64,000 bases of DNA, from NCBI GenBank assembly GCA_963806015.1, contig CAWDWM010000005.1, positions 372,001 to 436,000 on the forward strand. The letters are read 5' to 3'. The notes beneath the pieces are model-generated. The model was not told the DNA's origin. It ran no database searches and was given only the letters and a program-made list of their open reading frames with translations. The translations under genes and the position numbers were made by a program. Every line of letters starts with the position of its first letter. Position 1 is the first letter of the stretch. The DNA comes from JAOPZW01 sp963806015. Its GTDB lineage: Bacteria; Actinomycetota; Thermoleophilia; Solirubrobacterales; Solirubrobacteraceae. Below, piece after piece: positions 1 through 8,896 of this stretch.

Positions 1-192
1 CTCGTCCGCGCCGTCAGCGACGAAGTGCAGTCCATGCGGCCCATCCTCGACGCGCACGCGCGACGGCACCCTCACCTCCAGCGCGCCGTTGACCGCGGCA
101 AGCTCGAGTTCGGTGCCGGCGAAGAACCCCAGCTCGTCGCGGAGGGCCTTGGGAACCACCAGTCGTCCGGCAGCGTCGATGGTCGCCTTCAT
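1..192 (-). CDS. AbrB/MazE-type antitoxin-like protein, partial (3' end off window)
   Basis: The frame opens at ATG 192 and runs without a stop to the window edge, giving 64 residues. It begins MKATIDAAGRLVVPKALRDE, the typical swapped-hairpin SpoVT-AbrB fold (small strand, G-R-L-V-V-P-K-x-L-R, then a turn into LGFFAGTELEL). In this family that fold binds operator DNA as a dimer, and a C-terminal tail neutralises a cognate toxin, usually a PIN-domain VapC. No toxin gene is visible because the window ends first, so the toxin-antitoxin role is an inference. The start is supported by a -10 box TATGTT (199-204) only 6 nt upstream, which suggests a leaderless mRNA. Confidence 0.75.
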   Translation of the reverse strand, partial: MKATIDAAGRLVVPKALRDELGFFAGTELELAAVNGALEVRVPSRVRVEDGPHGLHFVADGADE

Positions 193-198
193 GCCAGG

Positions 199-225
199 AA
201 CATACCATCTATCTACTATTGCAAT
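199..225 (-). promoter_or_regulatory. Leaderless promoter and AT-rich operator-like box before the AbrB-type gene
   Basis: On the minus strand the -10 box TATGTT lies 6 nt before the ATG. Just upstream is an AT-rich stretch with repeated TAGTAGATAGAT-like steps, which stands out in this GC-rich DNA. AbrB-type antitoxins usually autoregulate at such AT-rich sites; binding here is inferred. Confidence 0.5.
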
Positions 226-248
226 GGTGCTGGACCGGCCGTCGACGT

Positions 249-1373
249 TCATACCGGGATCACGACGTAGCGTCCACCCGCCGCGCGCCGCAGATGTCCC
301 ATGAGCTCCAGCTCCGTGAGAGCCGCCAGGGTGGGCGCGACCTCCGCCGGCACGCGCGCCAGCGACGCGAGCGTGTCGCGCCCATCGGCGACCGCACCGA
401 GCAGCGCCCGCAGGCGTGGCTCGAGATGCAGGATCGTGGCCTCGTGGCGATCGACGCCCACCGCGACGTCGAGGGCGTCGGCGGCGTCGCGGATGACCGT
501 GGCGCCGTCGCGCAGCAGCGCGTTGGTGCCCGCCGAGCGCCACGCCGTGACCGGGCCGGGCACCGCCCCGACGTCGCGTCCGATGTCGATGGCGATCTCC
601 GCGGTGATGAGCGAGCCCGAACGCCGCGCCGCCTCGACCACGATCGTCATGTGCCCCAGCGCGGCGATGATGCGATTGCGGGCCGGAAAGCACCAGCGCA
701 TCGCCACGAACCCCGGCGGCAGCTCGCCGATCGCGCAGCCGCGCTCGACGATGACGCCGTGCAGGCGCGCCTTGCTCGGCGGATAGGGCACGTCCGCCCC
801 ACCCGCCAGCACCGCCACCGTCCGCCCGCTGGACTCGAGTGCCCCGCCGTGAGCGGCGCTGTCGACCCCCAGCGCCATCCCGCTGACGACCGTGACGCCG
901 GCAGCCGCCAACCCGCGCCCCAGCGCGCGCGCCACCTCCAGTCCGTCGGCCGACGCGCGCCGCGTCCCGACGACGGCCACCGCGCGCGGTCCCTGCTCGA
1001 GGTCGGAGCCGACGAGCCCCTCCAGTCGGCTGACCCCACCGGCGACGAAGAGCGTCGCGGGCGCGTCGTCGAGATCGCGCAGGCGCGCGGGGTACGCCAC
1101 GTCGTGGCGACACGCGGCTTCCAGCCCCGACCGCGCGACCGCCTCGCGCAGCGCATCGATGTCCAGGCGTTCGAACTCCTCGGCGATCGCGCCGGCGCGC
1201 GCTCCCCCCAGGCCGGCGACGAGTTGCTCCTCCGAAAGCGCGAGGATCTCGCGCAGGCGCCGCCGCTGGTGGCGGGCGATCTCGATCGCTCCGGCCAGCC
1301 GCGCGATGAGCCAGGTCCGCGCCAGGCAGGGCGCGCACGCCCGGGCGGCACCCGCCTCGGTGGCGGGGCTCAT
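249..1373 (-). CDS. dprA: DNA processing protein DprA (Smf)
   Basis: This 374-residue protein has the full DprA layout. An N-terminal region (about 1-100) contains a Cys pair (RACAPCLART). A Rossmann-like ssDNA-binding core (about 115-300) carries AVVGTRRAS, VVSGMALGVDSAAH, VLAGGADVPYP, FPARNRIIAALG and EAARRSGSLITAEIA. A C-terminal winged-helix-like tail (about 310-374) completes it. DprA loads RecA on incoming single-stranded DNA during transformation. Its start overlaps the comM stop by 4 nt, so the two are translated together. The pairing with comM and the nearby yraN is the usual actinobacterial order. Confidence 0.95.
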   Translation of the reverse strand: MSPATEAGAARACAPCLARTWLIARLAGAIEIARHQRRRLREILALSEEQLVAGLGGARAGAIAEEFERLDIDALREAVARSGLEAACRHDVAYPARLRDLDDAPATLFVAGGVSRLEGLVGSDLEQGPRAVAVVGTRRASADGLEVARALGRGLAAAGVTVVSGMALGVDSAAHGGALESSGRTVAVLAGGADVPYPPSKARLHGVIVERGCAIGELPPGFVAMRWCFPARNRIIAALGHMTIVVEAARRSGSLITAEIAIDIGRDVGAVPGPVTAWRSAGTNALLRDGATVIRDAADALDVAVGVDRHEATILHLEPRLRALLGAVADGRDTLASLARVPAEVAPTLAALTELELMGHLRRAAGGRYVVIPV

Positions 1374-2893
1374 GCCGCCACCCCCACGCCGTCACTGCGC
1401 TCCTGGCGATACCCGAGCGCAGCCACGACGTGCTCGCGGCGAACCTCGTCGCTGGCCGCGAGGTCGGCGATCGTGCGCGCCAGGCGCAGGGTGCGATCGC
1501 GCCCGCGAGCACTGAGGTCCCCGCGGCGATAGGAGTCCAGCAGCGGCCGCTCGACGTCGCCGGGCAGCCGCACATGGCGGCGCAGCAGCCGCGCGTCCAT
1601 GTGCCCGTTGCACGTGACGCCCGTCCCGGCGAGGCGCTCGAGCTGGCGCTCGCGCGCCGCGGTCACGCGGGCGCGTTCGGTCTCCGAGGATGCCGTGGAA
1701 TCCTGCGCCAGGCGCTCGGCGTCGGGGCGCTGGACGTGGACGAGGAGGTCGATGCGGTCGAGCAGCGGGCCGCTCAACCGGCGGGCATAGCGAGCGAGCT
1801 CGCCCTCGCTGCAGCGGCAGCGCCGCGACGGTGCGTAGCCGCACGGGCACGGGTTGGTGGCGGCGACGAGCAGGAAGCGCGTCGGGAAGGTCGCGGTGCG
1901 CTGGCCGCGCACGATGGCCACGCGACCGTCCTCCAGCGGCTGGCGCAGCGCTTCGAGCGCCGGCCGCGGGAACTCGGACAGCTCGTCGAGGAACAGGACC
2001 CCATGATGGGCGAGGCTCGCCTCTCCCGGCACGGGGACGGCTCCGCCGCCGACCAGGCCGGAGGCGGAGATCATGTGATGCGGCGCGCGGAACGGACGCT
2101 CGGCCACCAGCCCGGCGCCCCGGCGGCGCCCCGCGACGCTGTGGATGCGCGTCACTTCGATCGCCTCCGCCCGCGACAGCGGCGGCAGGATCGACGGCAG
2201 CCGCCGCGCGAGCATCGTCTTGCCCACCCCCGGCGGCCCGGACAGCAGCAGGTTGTGGGCTCCGGCGGCAGCAATGGTCAGCGCCTCGACGACATCGGTG
2301 TGGCCGCGGACGTCGGCGAGATCGAGATGGCGCTCGGGCAGGGCCAGGAGGGGCTCCCCGCCGTCGGGCGGTGGCGGACGCTCGCCGCCACGCAGGATCG
2401 CGGCGACCTGCGCCAGCGAGCTCGCCCCCACCACGTCGAGGCCGTCGACCAGCCCGGCCTCCAGCGCCCGCTGCAGCGGCACGACGATCCCCGCCAGCCC
2501 GGCTCGCGCGGTTCCCTCGGCCACCGCGAGCGCGCCGCGACAGGGGCGGATCTCACCGCCGAGGCTGAGCTCGCCGAAGACCGCGTAGCGCTCGAGCGCG
2601 TCCGCCGGCACGTGCCCGCCGGCGGCGAGGATCGCGCAGGCGATGGCGAGATCGAAGCCCGGGCCGGCCTTGCGCAGCGACGCCGGCGCGAGGTTGACGG
2701 TGACGCGCTTGAGCGGGAACTCGAAGCCCGAGTTGAGGATCGCCGCGCGCACCCGCTCGCGCGCCTCGCGCACCGCGCGGTCGCCCAACCCGACGATGGT
2801 GAAGTTCGGCAGGCCGGCGCGCACGTCGATCTCCACGATGACGCGCCGCGGCTCGAGGCCGTCGATGGTGAAGGTGGTGACGCGGGCGAGCAT
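1370..2893 (-). CDS. comM: Mg-chelatase-like AAA+ ATPase ComM (YifB)
   Basis: This is a 507-residue ComM/YifB protein. It has an N-terminal Lon-protease-like fold (about 1-170, MLARVTTFTIDGLEPRR), a Walker A LLSGPPGVGKTMLARRLPSI near residue 215, a Walker B VLFLDELSEF and the Mg-chelatase signature MISASGLVGGG. The C-terminal part includes the Cys-rich NPCPCGYAPSRRCRC. ComM is a hexameric helicase that extends recombination branches in natural transformation. I chose ATG 2893 rather than GTG 2902, because a -10 box TAGCGT (2901-2906) sits exactly 7 nt upstream and family members begin MLAR. A shared 4-nt overlap with dprA gives an operon. Confidence 0.93.
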   Translation of the reverse strand: MLARVTTFTIDGLEPRRVIVEIDVRAGLPNFTIVGLGDRAVREARERVRAAILNSGFEFPLKRVTVNLAPASLRKAGPGFDLAIACAILAAGGHVPADALERYAVFGELSLGGEIRPCRGALAVAEGTARAGLAGIVVPLQRALEAGLVDGLDVVGASSLAQVAAILRGGERPPPPDGGEPLLALPERHLDLADVRGHTDVVEALTIAAAGAHNLLLSGPPGVGKTMLARRLPSILPPLSRAEAIEVTRIHSVAGRRRGAGLVAERPFRAPHHMISASGLVGGGAVPVPGEASLAHHGVLFLDELSEFPRPALEALRQPLEDGRVAIVRGQRTATFPTRFLLVAATNPCPCGYAPSRRCRCSEGELARYARRLSGPLLDRIDLLVHVQRPDAERLAQDSTASSETERARVTAARERQLERLAGTGVTCNGHMDARLLRRHVRLPGDVERPLLDSYRRGDLSARGRDRTLRLARTIADLAASDEVRREHVVAALGYRQERSDGVGVAA

Positions 2894-3051
2894 GTGCGCC
2901 ACGCTAGGCCGTGGCGTGTGACGGTTGAACCGCTCGTTTGCACCGAAATTGCGCAGCCCGACGCGCCATCCGGCGTCATGTGATCGGCCCTGCGCAGAAT
3001 TGGCACAGACCGTGTGTCACATGTGACGCGATGCTCCCTAGCGTCGTCGTC
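2894..3051. promoter_or_regulatory. Divergent leaderless promoters of comM and yraN with a 12-bp palindrome
   Basis: Both outward genes have the identical -10 hexamer TAGCGT, at 2901-2906 for comM (minus) and 3039-3044 for yraN (plus), each followed by exactly 7 nt and the start codon. Between them lies the perfect palindrome GTCACATGTGAC (3016-3027), which covers the -35 region of the yraN promoter. Its half CATGTGA recurs at 2977-2983, about 43 bp away. This looks like an operator for a dimeric repressor or activator; the regulator is unknown. Confidence 0.6.
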
Positions 3052-3426
3052 GTGCCCACCGACCTGCGTCAGCACCTCGGCCGCATCGGCGAGGATCTCG
3101 CCCTCGCCCACCTCGAGCGCCTCGGCTATGCGCTCGTCGCGCGCAACCACCGCACGCGCTACGGCGAGCTCGACCTCGTCGTCTTCGACGGGACGACGCT
3201 GGTCTTCGTGGAGGTCAAGACACGACGCGCCAGCGGCGCCGGACGAGGCCCGTGGGAGGCCCTGGACGAGCGCAAGCGCCGGCAGGTCCGGCGGATGGCC
3301 GCGGCCTTCCTGCTCGAGGTCAGCGCCCGCCCGCACTCCGCCGAGCTGCGCTTCGACGCGATCGGGATCGTCATCGACGCGCGCGGGAAGCTCGTGCGCC
3401 TCGACCACCTCGAGGCGGCGTTCTGA
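3052..3426 (+). CDS. yraN: YraN/UPF0102 family endonuclease-like protein
   Basis: The 124-residue product shows the UPF0102 signature: LGRIGEDLALAHLERLGY at the start, then RYGELDLVVFDG and FVEVKTRR. This is a PD-(D/E)xK arrangement, with the Asp of GELDLV and the E-x-K of VEVKTR. The family is conserved next to comM/dprA and rnhB, and its biochemical role is still poorly defined; a structure-specific nuclease role is suspected. GTG 3052 is chosen because a TAGCGT -10 box ends 7 nt before it. The in-frame ATG 3031 lies upstream of that box and would not be on a transcript starting there. Confidence 0.88.
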   Translation: MPTDLRQHLGRIGEDLALAHLERLGYALVARNHRTRYGELDLVVFDGTTLVFVEVKTRRASGAGRGPWEALDERKRRQVRRMAAAFLLEVSARPHSAELRFDAIGIVIDARGKLVRLDHLEAAF

Positions 3427-3440
3427 TGGCCGCCGGGCGG

Positions 3441-4217
3441 CTAGAGGGCCAGCTGCTGGTACGCCGTGCTCTGGAACGACAGCCGGTGCAGCGGAGAGAC
3501 GCCCTGGCGCTGGATCGCGTCACGGTGCTCGGGCGTCGAGTAGCCGACGTGGGAGCGGAACTCCCAGCCCGGATGCAGGGCGTCCGCGCGATGCATGAAG
3601 CGGTCGCGCGTGACCTTGGCGACGATCGAGGCGGCGGCGATCGCGGCGCTGGTGCAGTCCCCGTCGACGATCGGGCGCTGCTCGTGGCCGAACTCGGGGA
3701 CCGCGAAGCCGTCCACCAGGCACAGGCAGCCCGGGCGGGCGACGCCGGCGAGCGCATCGCGCAGCGCGGCGAGGTTCGTCTTGTGCAGGCCGTAGCCGTC
3801 GATGCCACGCACGCAGCGCGAGACGACGACGACCTTGGCGGCCGTGCGCATGACCACCGGGTAGAGCTCGTCGCGCGCCTCGGGGTCGTGCTGCTTGGAG
3901 TCGTTGAGCGCAGTGAGCCCGCGGACCTCGCGGACGCCGAGGGCCTCGACGTCGAAGAGCACGGCCGCGGCGACCAGCGGGCCGGCGAGGCATCCGCGGC
4001 CGGCCTCGTCCGCACCCGCGATCCAGCGCACGCCGAGGCCGCGGTCGAACTGGAAGAGGCGGCGCCCCGTGCGGCGCTTGGTCCGCGCACGACGGCGGCG
4101 GACAGCGGCCCCGGCGGTGCCCGCGACGGGCGCGGCGGGCGCGACCTCTATGTCGGGAGCCGGCATGGCGGCTGAGGCGACCACGGGCTCGGCGGCGGAT
4201 TCCGTCACGACGGGCAT
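3441..4217 (-). CDS. rnhB: Ribonuclease HII
   Basis: RNase HII cleaves the RNA strand of RNA-DNA hybrids and removes misincorporated ribonucleotides. The core begins about residue 70 with WIAGADEAGRGCLAGPLVAA, giving the first catalytic Asp-Glu pair. It continues with LNDSKQ, LVDGF, VDGDCTSAAIAAASIVAKVTRDR (a further Asp) and GWEFRSHVGYSTPEH. Ahead of the core is an Ala/Pro- then Arg/Lys-rich tail (RRRRARTKRRTGRR) that normal RNase HII lacks. The true start is uncertain. ATG 4217 keeps the gene clear of lepB, whose stop is at 4294; GTG 4220 or ATG 4166 are alternatives. Confidence 0.88.
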   Translation of the reverse strand: MPVVTESAAEPVVASAAMPAPDIEVAPAAPVAGTAGAAVRRRRARTKRRTGRRLFQFDRGLGVRWIAGADEAGRGCLAGPLVAAAVLFDVEALGVREVRGLTALNDSKQHDPEARDELYPVVMRTAAKVVVVSRCVRGIDGYGLHKTNLAALRDALAGVARPGCLCLVDGFAVPEFGHEQRPIVDGDCTSAAIAAASIVAKVTRDRFMHRADALHPGWEFRSHVGYSTPEHRDAIQRQGVSPLHRLSFQSTAYQQLAL

Positions 4218-4293
4218 CACCGTAACGGCCGCTCCGGCGGATCGATCCGGCCGCCCTCGGCGGGGTGCGCGCGCCGGCGCGGCGGCGCGAGCG

Positions 4294-4911
4294 CTAGAGG
4301 AGGCCGATGCGCTTGGGCGGCCAGTAGGTCGCGAAGGCACCGCCGATGATCCATTCGCGCGGGACCGGGCCCCAGAAGCGGCTGTCATCCGACTCGCCAC
4401 GGTTGTCGCCCATCATGAACCAGTGATTGGCAGGGATGGTGATCGGGGTTGTGAAGTTGCAGCCTCGGCCGTCGCTGTTCTCGCAGGTGCCACTGATGTA
4501 GGCATCGCTCTCGCGCTTGCCGTTGCGATAGACGTGGCCACCCTTGATGTAGATCTTGTCGCCGGGGAGGCCAACCACGCGCTTGATGAAGTTCACGTCC
4601 GCGCGGGTCGAGGTCGGCTTGTCGCACGCCTGGCCCTGCCGGCGGTTGCCGTCGCCGCAGGTGTCGGTGTCGGAGCCCTTCGGCGGATGAAAGACGATGA
4701 CCTCGCCGACCTTGGGGTCGGCGAAGCGGTTGCCGATCCGGTTGACCAGCACCCGCTGGCCGACCTGCAGCGTCGGGACCATCGACTCGCTGGGGATGCG
4801 GTAGGGCTTGACCAGGAACGCCTGGATGCCGAGCGCGAGGCCCAGCGCGACGGCGACGATGACTACGAGCTCGAGGAGCGACCCGCCGGCCGACTTCTGC
4901 TTGGTGGCCAC
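4294..4911 (-). CDS. lepB: Signal peptidase I
   Basis: This 205-residue type I signal peptidase has one N-terminal membrane helix (about 12-34) and an extracytoplasmic catalytic domain. The nucleophile Ser43 lies in IPSESMVPTL and the general base Lys110 in NFIKRVVGLPGD. Downstream are the family boxes MMGDNRGESDDSRFWGPV and a Trp-Pro-Pro C-terminus. It releases Sec/Tat-exported proteins by cleaving their leader peptides. A Cys-containing insert (about 81-100, two Cys) interrupts the sequence before the Lys box, and a second Cys pair sits in GTCENSDGRGC, possibly forming disulfides outside the cell. Its start abuts the rplS stop. Confidence 0.95.
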   Translation of the reverse strand: MATKQKSAGGSLLELVVIVAVALGLALGIQAFLVKPYRIPSESMVPTLQVGQRVLVNRIGNRFADPKVGEVIVFHPPKGSDTDTCGDGNRRQGQACDKPTSTRADVNFIKRVVGLPGDKIYIKGGHVYRNGKRESDAYISGTCENSDGRGCNFTTPITIPANHWFMMGDNRGESDDSRFWGPVPREWIIGGAFATYWPPKRIGLL

Positions 4912-5729
4912 TAGGCCTTGTCGTCAGCGGCGGGCTCGGCCTCGGCGGCCGGCTGACCGCCGTCGGCGTCGGCCTCCGCGCCGGCGAGCTCCGCCGCCTG
5001 CGCCTCGGGCTCGCTCGCGGGCGCGGGCGCGGGCTCGGCCTCGGCCTCGGCGGGCGGTGCAGCGTCAGCCTCGGCCGCGGGCGCGGCCTCTGCCTCGGGC
5101 GCAGCCGCGTCCGCCTCGGGCGCAGCGTCCGCCTCCGCCGGCGCGGACTCAGCCGGCTCGGCCTCCACAGCAGCCTCGGCCTCAGCGGTGGTCTGTGCCT
5201 CGGCGGCCTCGACCTCGGCGACCTGCTCCTCGGCCTGGGCGGTGTCGACGGCGCCGCCGGCGTCGACGACCTCCTCGGCGGTCGCGCCCTGGGCGTCGAC
5301 CGCTCCATCGCCCGCGGCTGCCTCGGCCTCGAGCGCCGCGACGGGATCGTGCAGCAGACCCGGCGTGACGGACTGCTCGGGGCCGGTGTAGCGGCGCTCG
5401 CGAACGCGGGCGCGCTTGCCGACGCGCTCGCGCAGGTAGTAGAGCTTGGCCCGCCGGACGTCACCGCGGGCGGCGACGTCGATCTTCTCGATCTTGGGCG
5501 AGTGCACTGGGAACGTGCGCTCCACGCCGACGCCGAAGGACTGCTTGCGCACGGTGAACGTCTCGCGCACGCCGTGGCCCTGGCGCTTGATGACCACGCC
5601 CTCGAAGACCTGGGTGCGCCGGCGCGTGCCCTCGATGACCTGGAAGTGGACACGGACGCGGTCGCCGGCGGCGAACTGCGGGACGCGGCGCAGCTGTGCG
5701 CGCTCGAGGCTGTCGATCACGGTGCTCAT
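4911..5729 (-). CDS. rplS: Ribosomal protein bL19 with long acidic Ala/Glu/Pro C-terminal tail
   Basis: Residues 1 to about 115 are a normal bL19 (VIDSLERAQLRR, GDRVRVHFQVIEG, RRRTQVFEGVVI, TFPVHSPKIEKIDV, AKLYYLRERVGKRARVRE), located at the 30S-50S interface. The protein then continues for about 155 more residues made almost only of Ala, Glu, Pro and Asp (for example AEADAAPEADAAAPEAEAA), ending ADDKA. Ordinary bL19 stops near 115 residues. The tail is in the same frame and uses the same GC-rich codons, so it does not look like a frameshift artefact. It is probably disordered and negatively charged. Confidence 0.93.
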   Translation of the reverse strand: MSTVIDSLERAQLRRVPQFAAGDRVRVHFQVIEGTRRRTQVFEGVVIKRQGHGVRETFTVRKQSFGVGVERTFPVHSPKIEKIDVAARGDVRRAKLYYLRERVGKRARVRERRYTGPEQSVTPGLLHDPVAALEAEAAAGDGAVDAQGATAEEVVDAGGAVDTAQAEEQVAEVEAAEAQTTAEAEAAVEAEPAESAPAEADAAPEADAAAPEAEAAPAAEADAAPPAEAEAEPAPAPASEPEAQAAELAGAEADADGGQPAAEAEPAADDKA

Positions 5730-5782
5730 GGCAAAGAGAAGGCGCGGGAGGACGAGGTTCTAACGGTCCCGCGCGCGGCGGC

Positions 5783-6478
5783 TCATGGTAGCGAAGAACC
5801 GCCGCCCGCCGCCCCACGCTCGCGACTGCGCGCCCGGCGCCACTGGCGGATCTCCTCGTGGTGGCCCGACAGCAGCACCTCCGGCACCTTCCAACCGCGG
5901 TACTCGGCGGGGCGCGTGTAGTGCGGGTACTCGGGGTCGCCGCCCAGCGCGGCGCTGAAGGACTCCTCGAGCGCGGAGTCGGCATGACCCAGCGAGCCGG
6001 GCAGCTTGCGCAGCACCGCGTCCATGACGACCATCGCCGCCAGCTCGCCGCCCGCGAGCACGTAGCGTCCCACCGACACGGCGTCGGAGGCGAAGTGCTG
6101 GACGATCCGCTCGTCGAAGCCCTCGTAGCGCCCGCAGAGCAGCGTGATCGCGGGCTCGGCAGCGAGCTCCTCGACGAACTGGTCGTCGAGGATCCGGCCG
6201 CCGGGCGTCAGCGCCAGCACGCGGCGCTGGTGGCGCAGGTCGACCGGATCGACGCTGTAGAACCCCCGCAGCGCCGCGTCCATCACGTCGACGCGCAGGA
6301 CCATCCCGGCGCCGCCCCCGAACGGCGTGTCGTCGACCTGGCCGCCGCTGAGCGACGTGTGCTCGCGAGGGTTGAGCGTGCGCAGCTCGTGACCGTGGGC
6401 GAGGGCATTGCCGACGTGGCGCTGGCCGCTGAACCACTCAAACCACTCCGGGAACAGCGTGACGACGTCGAGCTGCAT
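5783..6478 (-). CDS. trmD: tRNA (guanine(37)-N1)-methyltransferase TrmD
   Basis: TrmD uses S-adenosylmethionine to methylate G37 next to the anticodon and prevents frameshifting. The 231-residue product starts MQLDVVTLFPEWFEW and carries the trefoil-knot boxes DDTPFGGGAGMVLR, LLCGRYEGFDERI, VSVGRYVLAGGELAAMVVMDA and the C-terminal HYTRPAEYRGWKVPEVLLSG. The start ATG 6478 overlaps the rimM stop by 3 nt, so translation is coupled. It sits in the classical rpsP-khpA-rimM-trmD-rplS cluster. Confidence 0.95.
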   Translation of the reverse strand: MQLDVVTLFPEWFEWFSGQRHVGNALAHGHELRTLNPREHTSLSGGQVDDTPFGGGAGMVLRVDVMDAALRGFYSVDPVDLRHQRRVLALTPGGRILDDQFVEELAAEPAITLLCGRYEGFDERIVQHFASDAVSVGRYVLAGGELAAMVVMDAVLRKLPGSLGHADSALEESFSAALGGDPEYPHYTRPAEYRGWKVPEVLLSGHHEEIRQWRRARSRERGAAGGGSSLP

Positions 6479-6975
6479 CAGGTACCCAGGAAGGCGAGAT
6501 CGACGTCGACGACGCCCGCGGCGACGTCCACCGAGCGCACCGCGTCGCGCACGAGCGGCACGAGCAGCTCCGCCGCGCCGGGGCGCTCGACCTCGAGCGC
6601 CTCGCACGAGGGCAGCGCCACCATGCGCAGCACGCGGCCGACCTCGACGGTCCCGTCGACCACCCGGCAGCCCTCGAGATCCTCCGCGTACCACTCGTCC
6701 TCGCCCAGCGCGGGCGCGACGCCGCGGTGCACCATGAGGTCCAGACCGCGCAGCGCCTCGGCGGCCTCGCGGCCCTCGTGGCCGGCCAGGCGCAGGATCG
6801 GGCGCTCGTCGGTCCCGGCGCGGCGCACGATCTCCGCCTCGCCGCCGGCGATGCGCACGGCCGTGCCCAGCGCCAGCAGCGCGCCGCGCGGGCGCGTCAC
6901 ATGGAAGGAGCCGTCGAGCCCGTGGGGCCGGCCGACTCGCCCCGCCGCGAGCCACTCGACGGGCTCCCGCGCCAC
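6478..6975 (-). CDS. rimM: 16S rRNA processing protein RimM
   Basis: The 165-residue product fits RimM, an assembly factor for the 30S head that binds uS19. It has an N-terminal barrel (about 1-85) with AAGRVGRPHGLDGSFHVT. A PRC-barrel half (about 90-165) carries DEWYAEDLEGCRVV, VGRVLRMVALPSCEALEV, ELLVPLVRDAV and VDVAAGVVDVDL. Position between khpA and trmD supports the call. Confidence 0.93.
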   Translation of the reverse strand: MAREPVEWLAAGRVGRPHGLDGSFHVTRPRGALLALGTAVRIAGGEAEIVRRAGTDERPILRLAGHEGREAAEALRGLDLMVHRGVAPALGEDEWYAEDLEGCRVVDGTVEVGRVLRMVALPSCEALEVERPGAAELLVPLVRDAVRSVDVAAGVVDVDLAFLGT

Positions 6976-6976
6976 G

Positions 6977-7210
6977 TCAGTCGACGATGTCGACCAGCAC
7001 GCGGCGGTTCTCCTTGACCGCCGCGGCCTTCACGACCGTCCGCAGGGCGTTGGCGGTGCGCCCGCCGCGCCCGATGATCTTGCCGTAGTCGTCCTCGGCG
7101 ACGGCGAGCTCGAGGACGATGGTGCCGTCGTCCTCCTCGAACTGCTCAACCGAGACGCGATCGGGTTGGTCGACCAGCTTGCGGGCCAGCGATTCGAGAA
7201 GGTCGCGCAT
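6977..7210 (-). CDS. khpA: KH-domain RNA-binding protein KhpA
   Basis: This small KH protein (77 residues, MRDLLESLARKLVDQPDRV) has the GxxG loop in KIIGRGGRTANALRTVVKAA and ends VLVDIVD. KhpA proteins bind RNA, in other bacteria together with KhpB, and affect cell size and division. The ATG at 7210 is used because upstream sequence in this frame overlaps rpsP and lacks KH homology. It lies 8 nt after the rpsP stop and 1 nt before rimM, so it is clearly inside the operon. Confidence 0.92.
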   Translation of the reverse strand: MRDLLESLARKLVDQPDRVSVEQFEEDDGTIVLELAVAEDDYGKIIGRGGRTANALRTVVKAAAVKENRRVLVDIVD

Positions 7211-7218
7211 CGCGCGTG

Positions 7219-7473
7219 CTACCGCGCGTTGGGGTCGATGCCCTTGATCTTCAGCAGCTTGCGAACCTGGTCGGTCGGCTGCGCGCCCTTGGCCAGCCAC
7301 GCGCGGACGCGATCCTCGTCCAGGTTGATCGTCGACGGCTCGGTCTGGGGGTTGTACTGGCCGACGTTCTCGATGAAGCGGCCGTCCCGCGGTGAGCGCT
7401 GGTCGGCGACGACGACCCGCCAGATCGGGTCCTTCTTGCCGCCCACACGGGTGAGCCTGAGTCGTACTGCCAA
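7219..7473 (-). CDS. rpsP: Ribosomal protein bS16
   Basis: The 84-residue product matches bS16: AVRLRLTRVGGKKDPIWRVV, VADQRSPRDGRFIENVGQYNP, then LAKGAQPTDQVRKLLK. The start is a TTG at 7473. It is preceded by the Shine-Dalgarno run GAGAGGA with 7 nt spacing, and the second codon gives the expected Ala-Val-Arg. No ATG or GTG is suitably placed. It is the promoter-proximal gene of the rpsP-khpA-rimM-trmD-rplS run. Confidence 0.93.
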   Translation of the reverse strand: MAVRLRLTRVGGKKDPIWRVVVADQRSPRDGRFIENVGQYNPQTEPSTINLDEDRVRAWLAKGAQPTDQVRKLLKIKGIDPNAR

Positions 7474-7520
7474 CGGAAGTTCCTCTCGAAGTGCTTGGGA
7501 AAGCCGACGGGAGAGGGTAG

Positions 7521-7547
7521 CGGGCGCAGACGCGAGGCGCGCGCCCG
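7521..7547 (-). terminator. Hairpin after ffh
   Basis: A perfect 7-bp GC stem, CGGGCGC pairing GCGCCCG, lies 3 nt beyond the ffh stop codon. There is no clear U-run. It probably separates the ffh transcript from rpsP, which has its own strong ribosome binding site. Confidence 0.4.
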
Positions 7548-7550
7548 GCC

Positions 7551-8885
<1,335 letters not shown>

Positions 8886-8896
8886 TGAGGGCCAGT

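Noticed and set aside
2938..3051. Longer N-terminus for YraN (start 2938 or ATG 3031)
   Set aside because: The extra residues have no homology, and a -10 TAGCGT at 3039-3044 places the transcript start at GTG 3052.
3427..3440. Short GC hairpin between yraN and rnhB as terminator
   Set aside because: The stem is only 5 bp (GCCGC/GCGGC) and could easily arise by chance in this GC-rich DNA.
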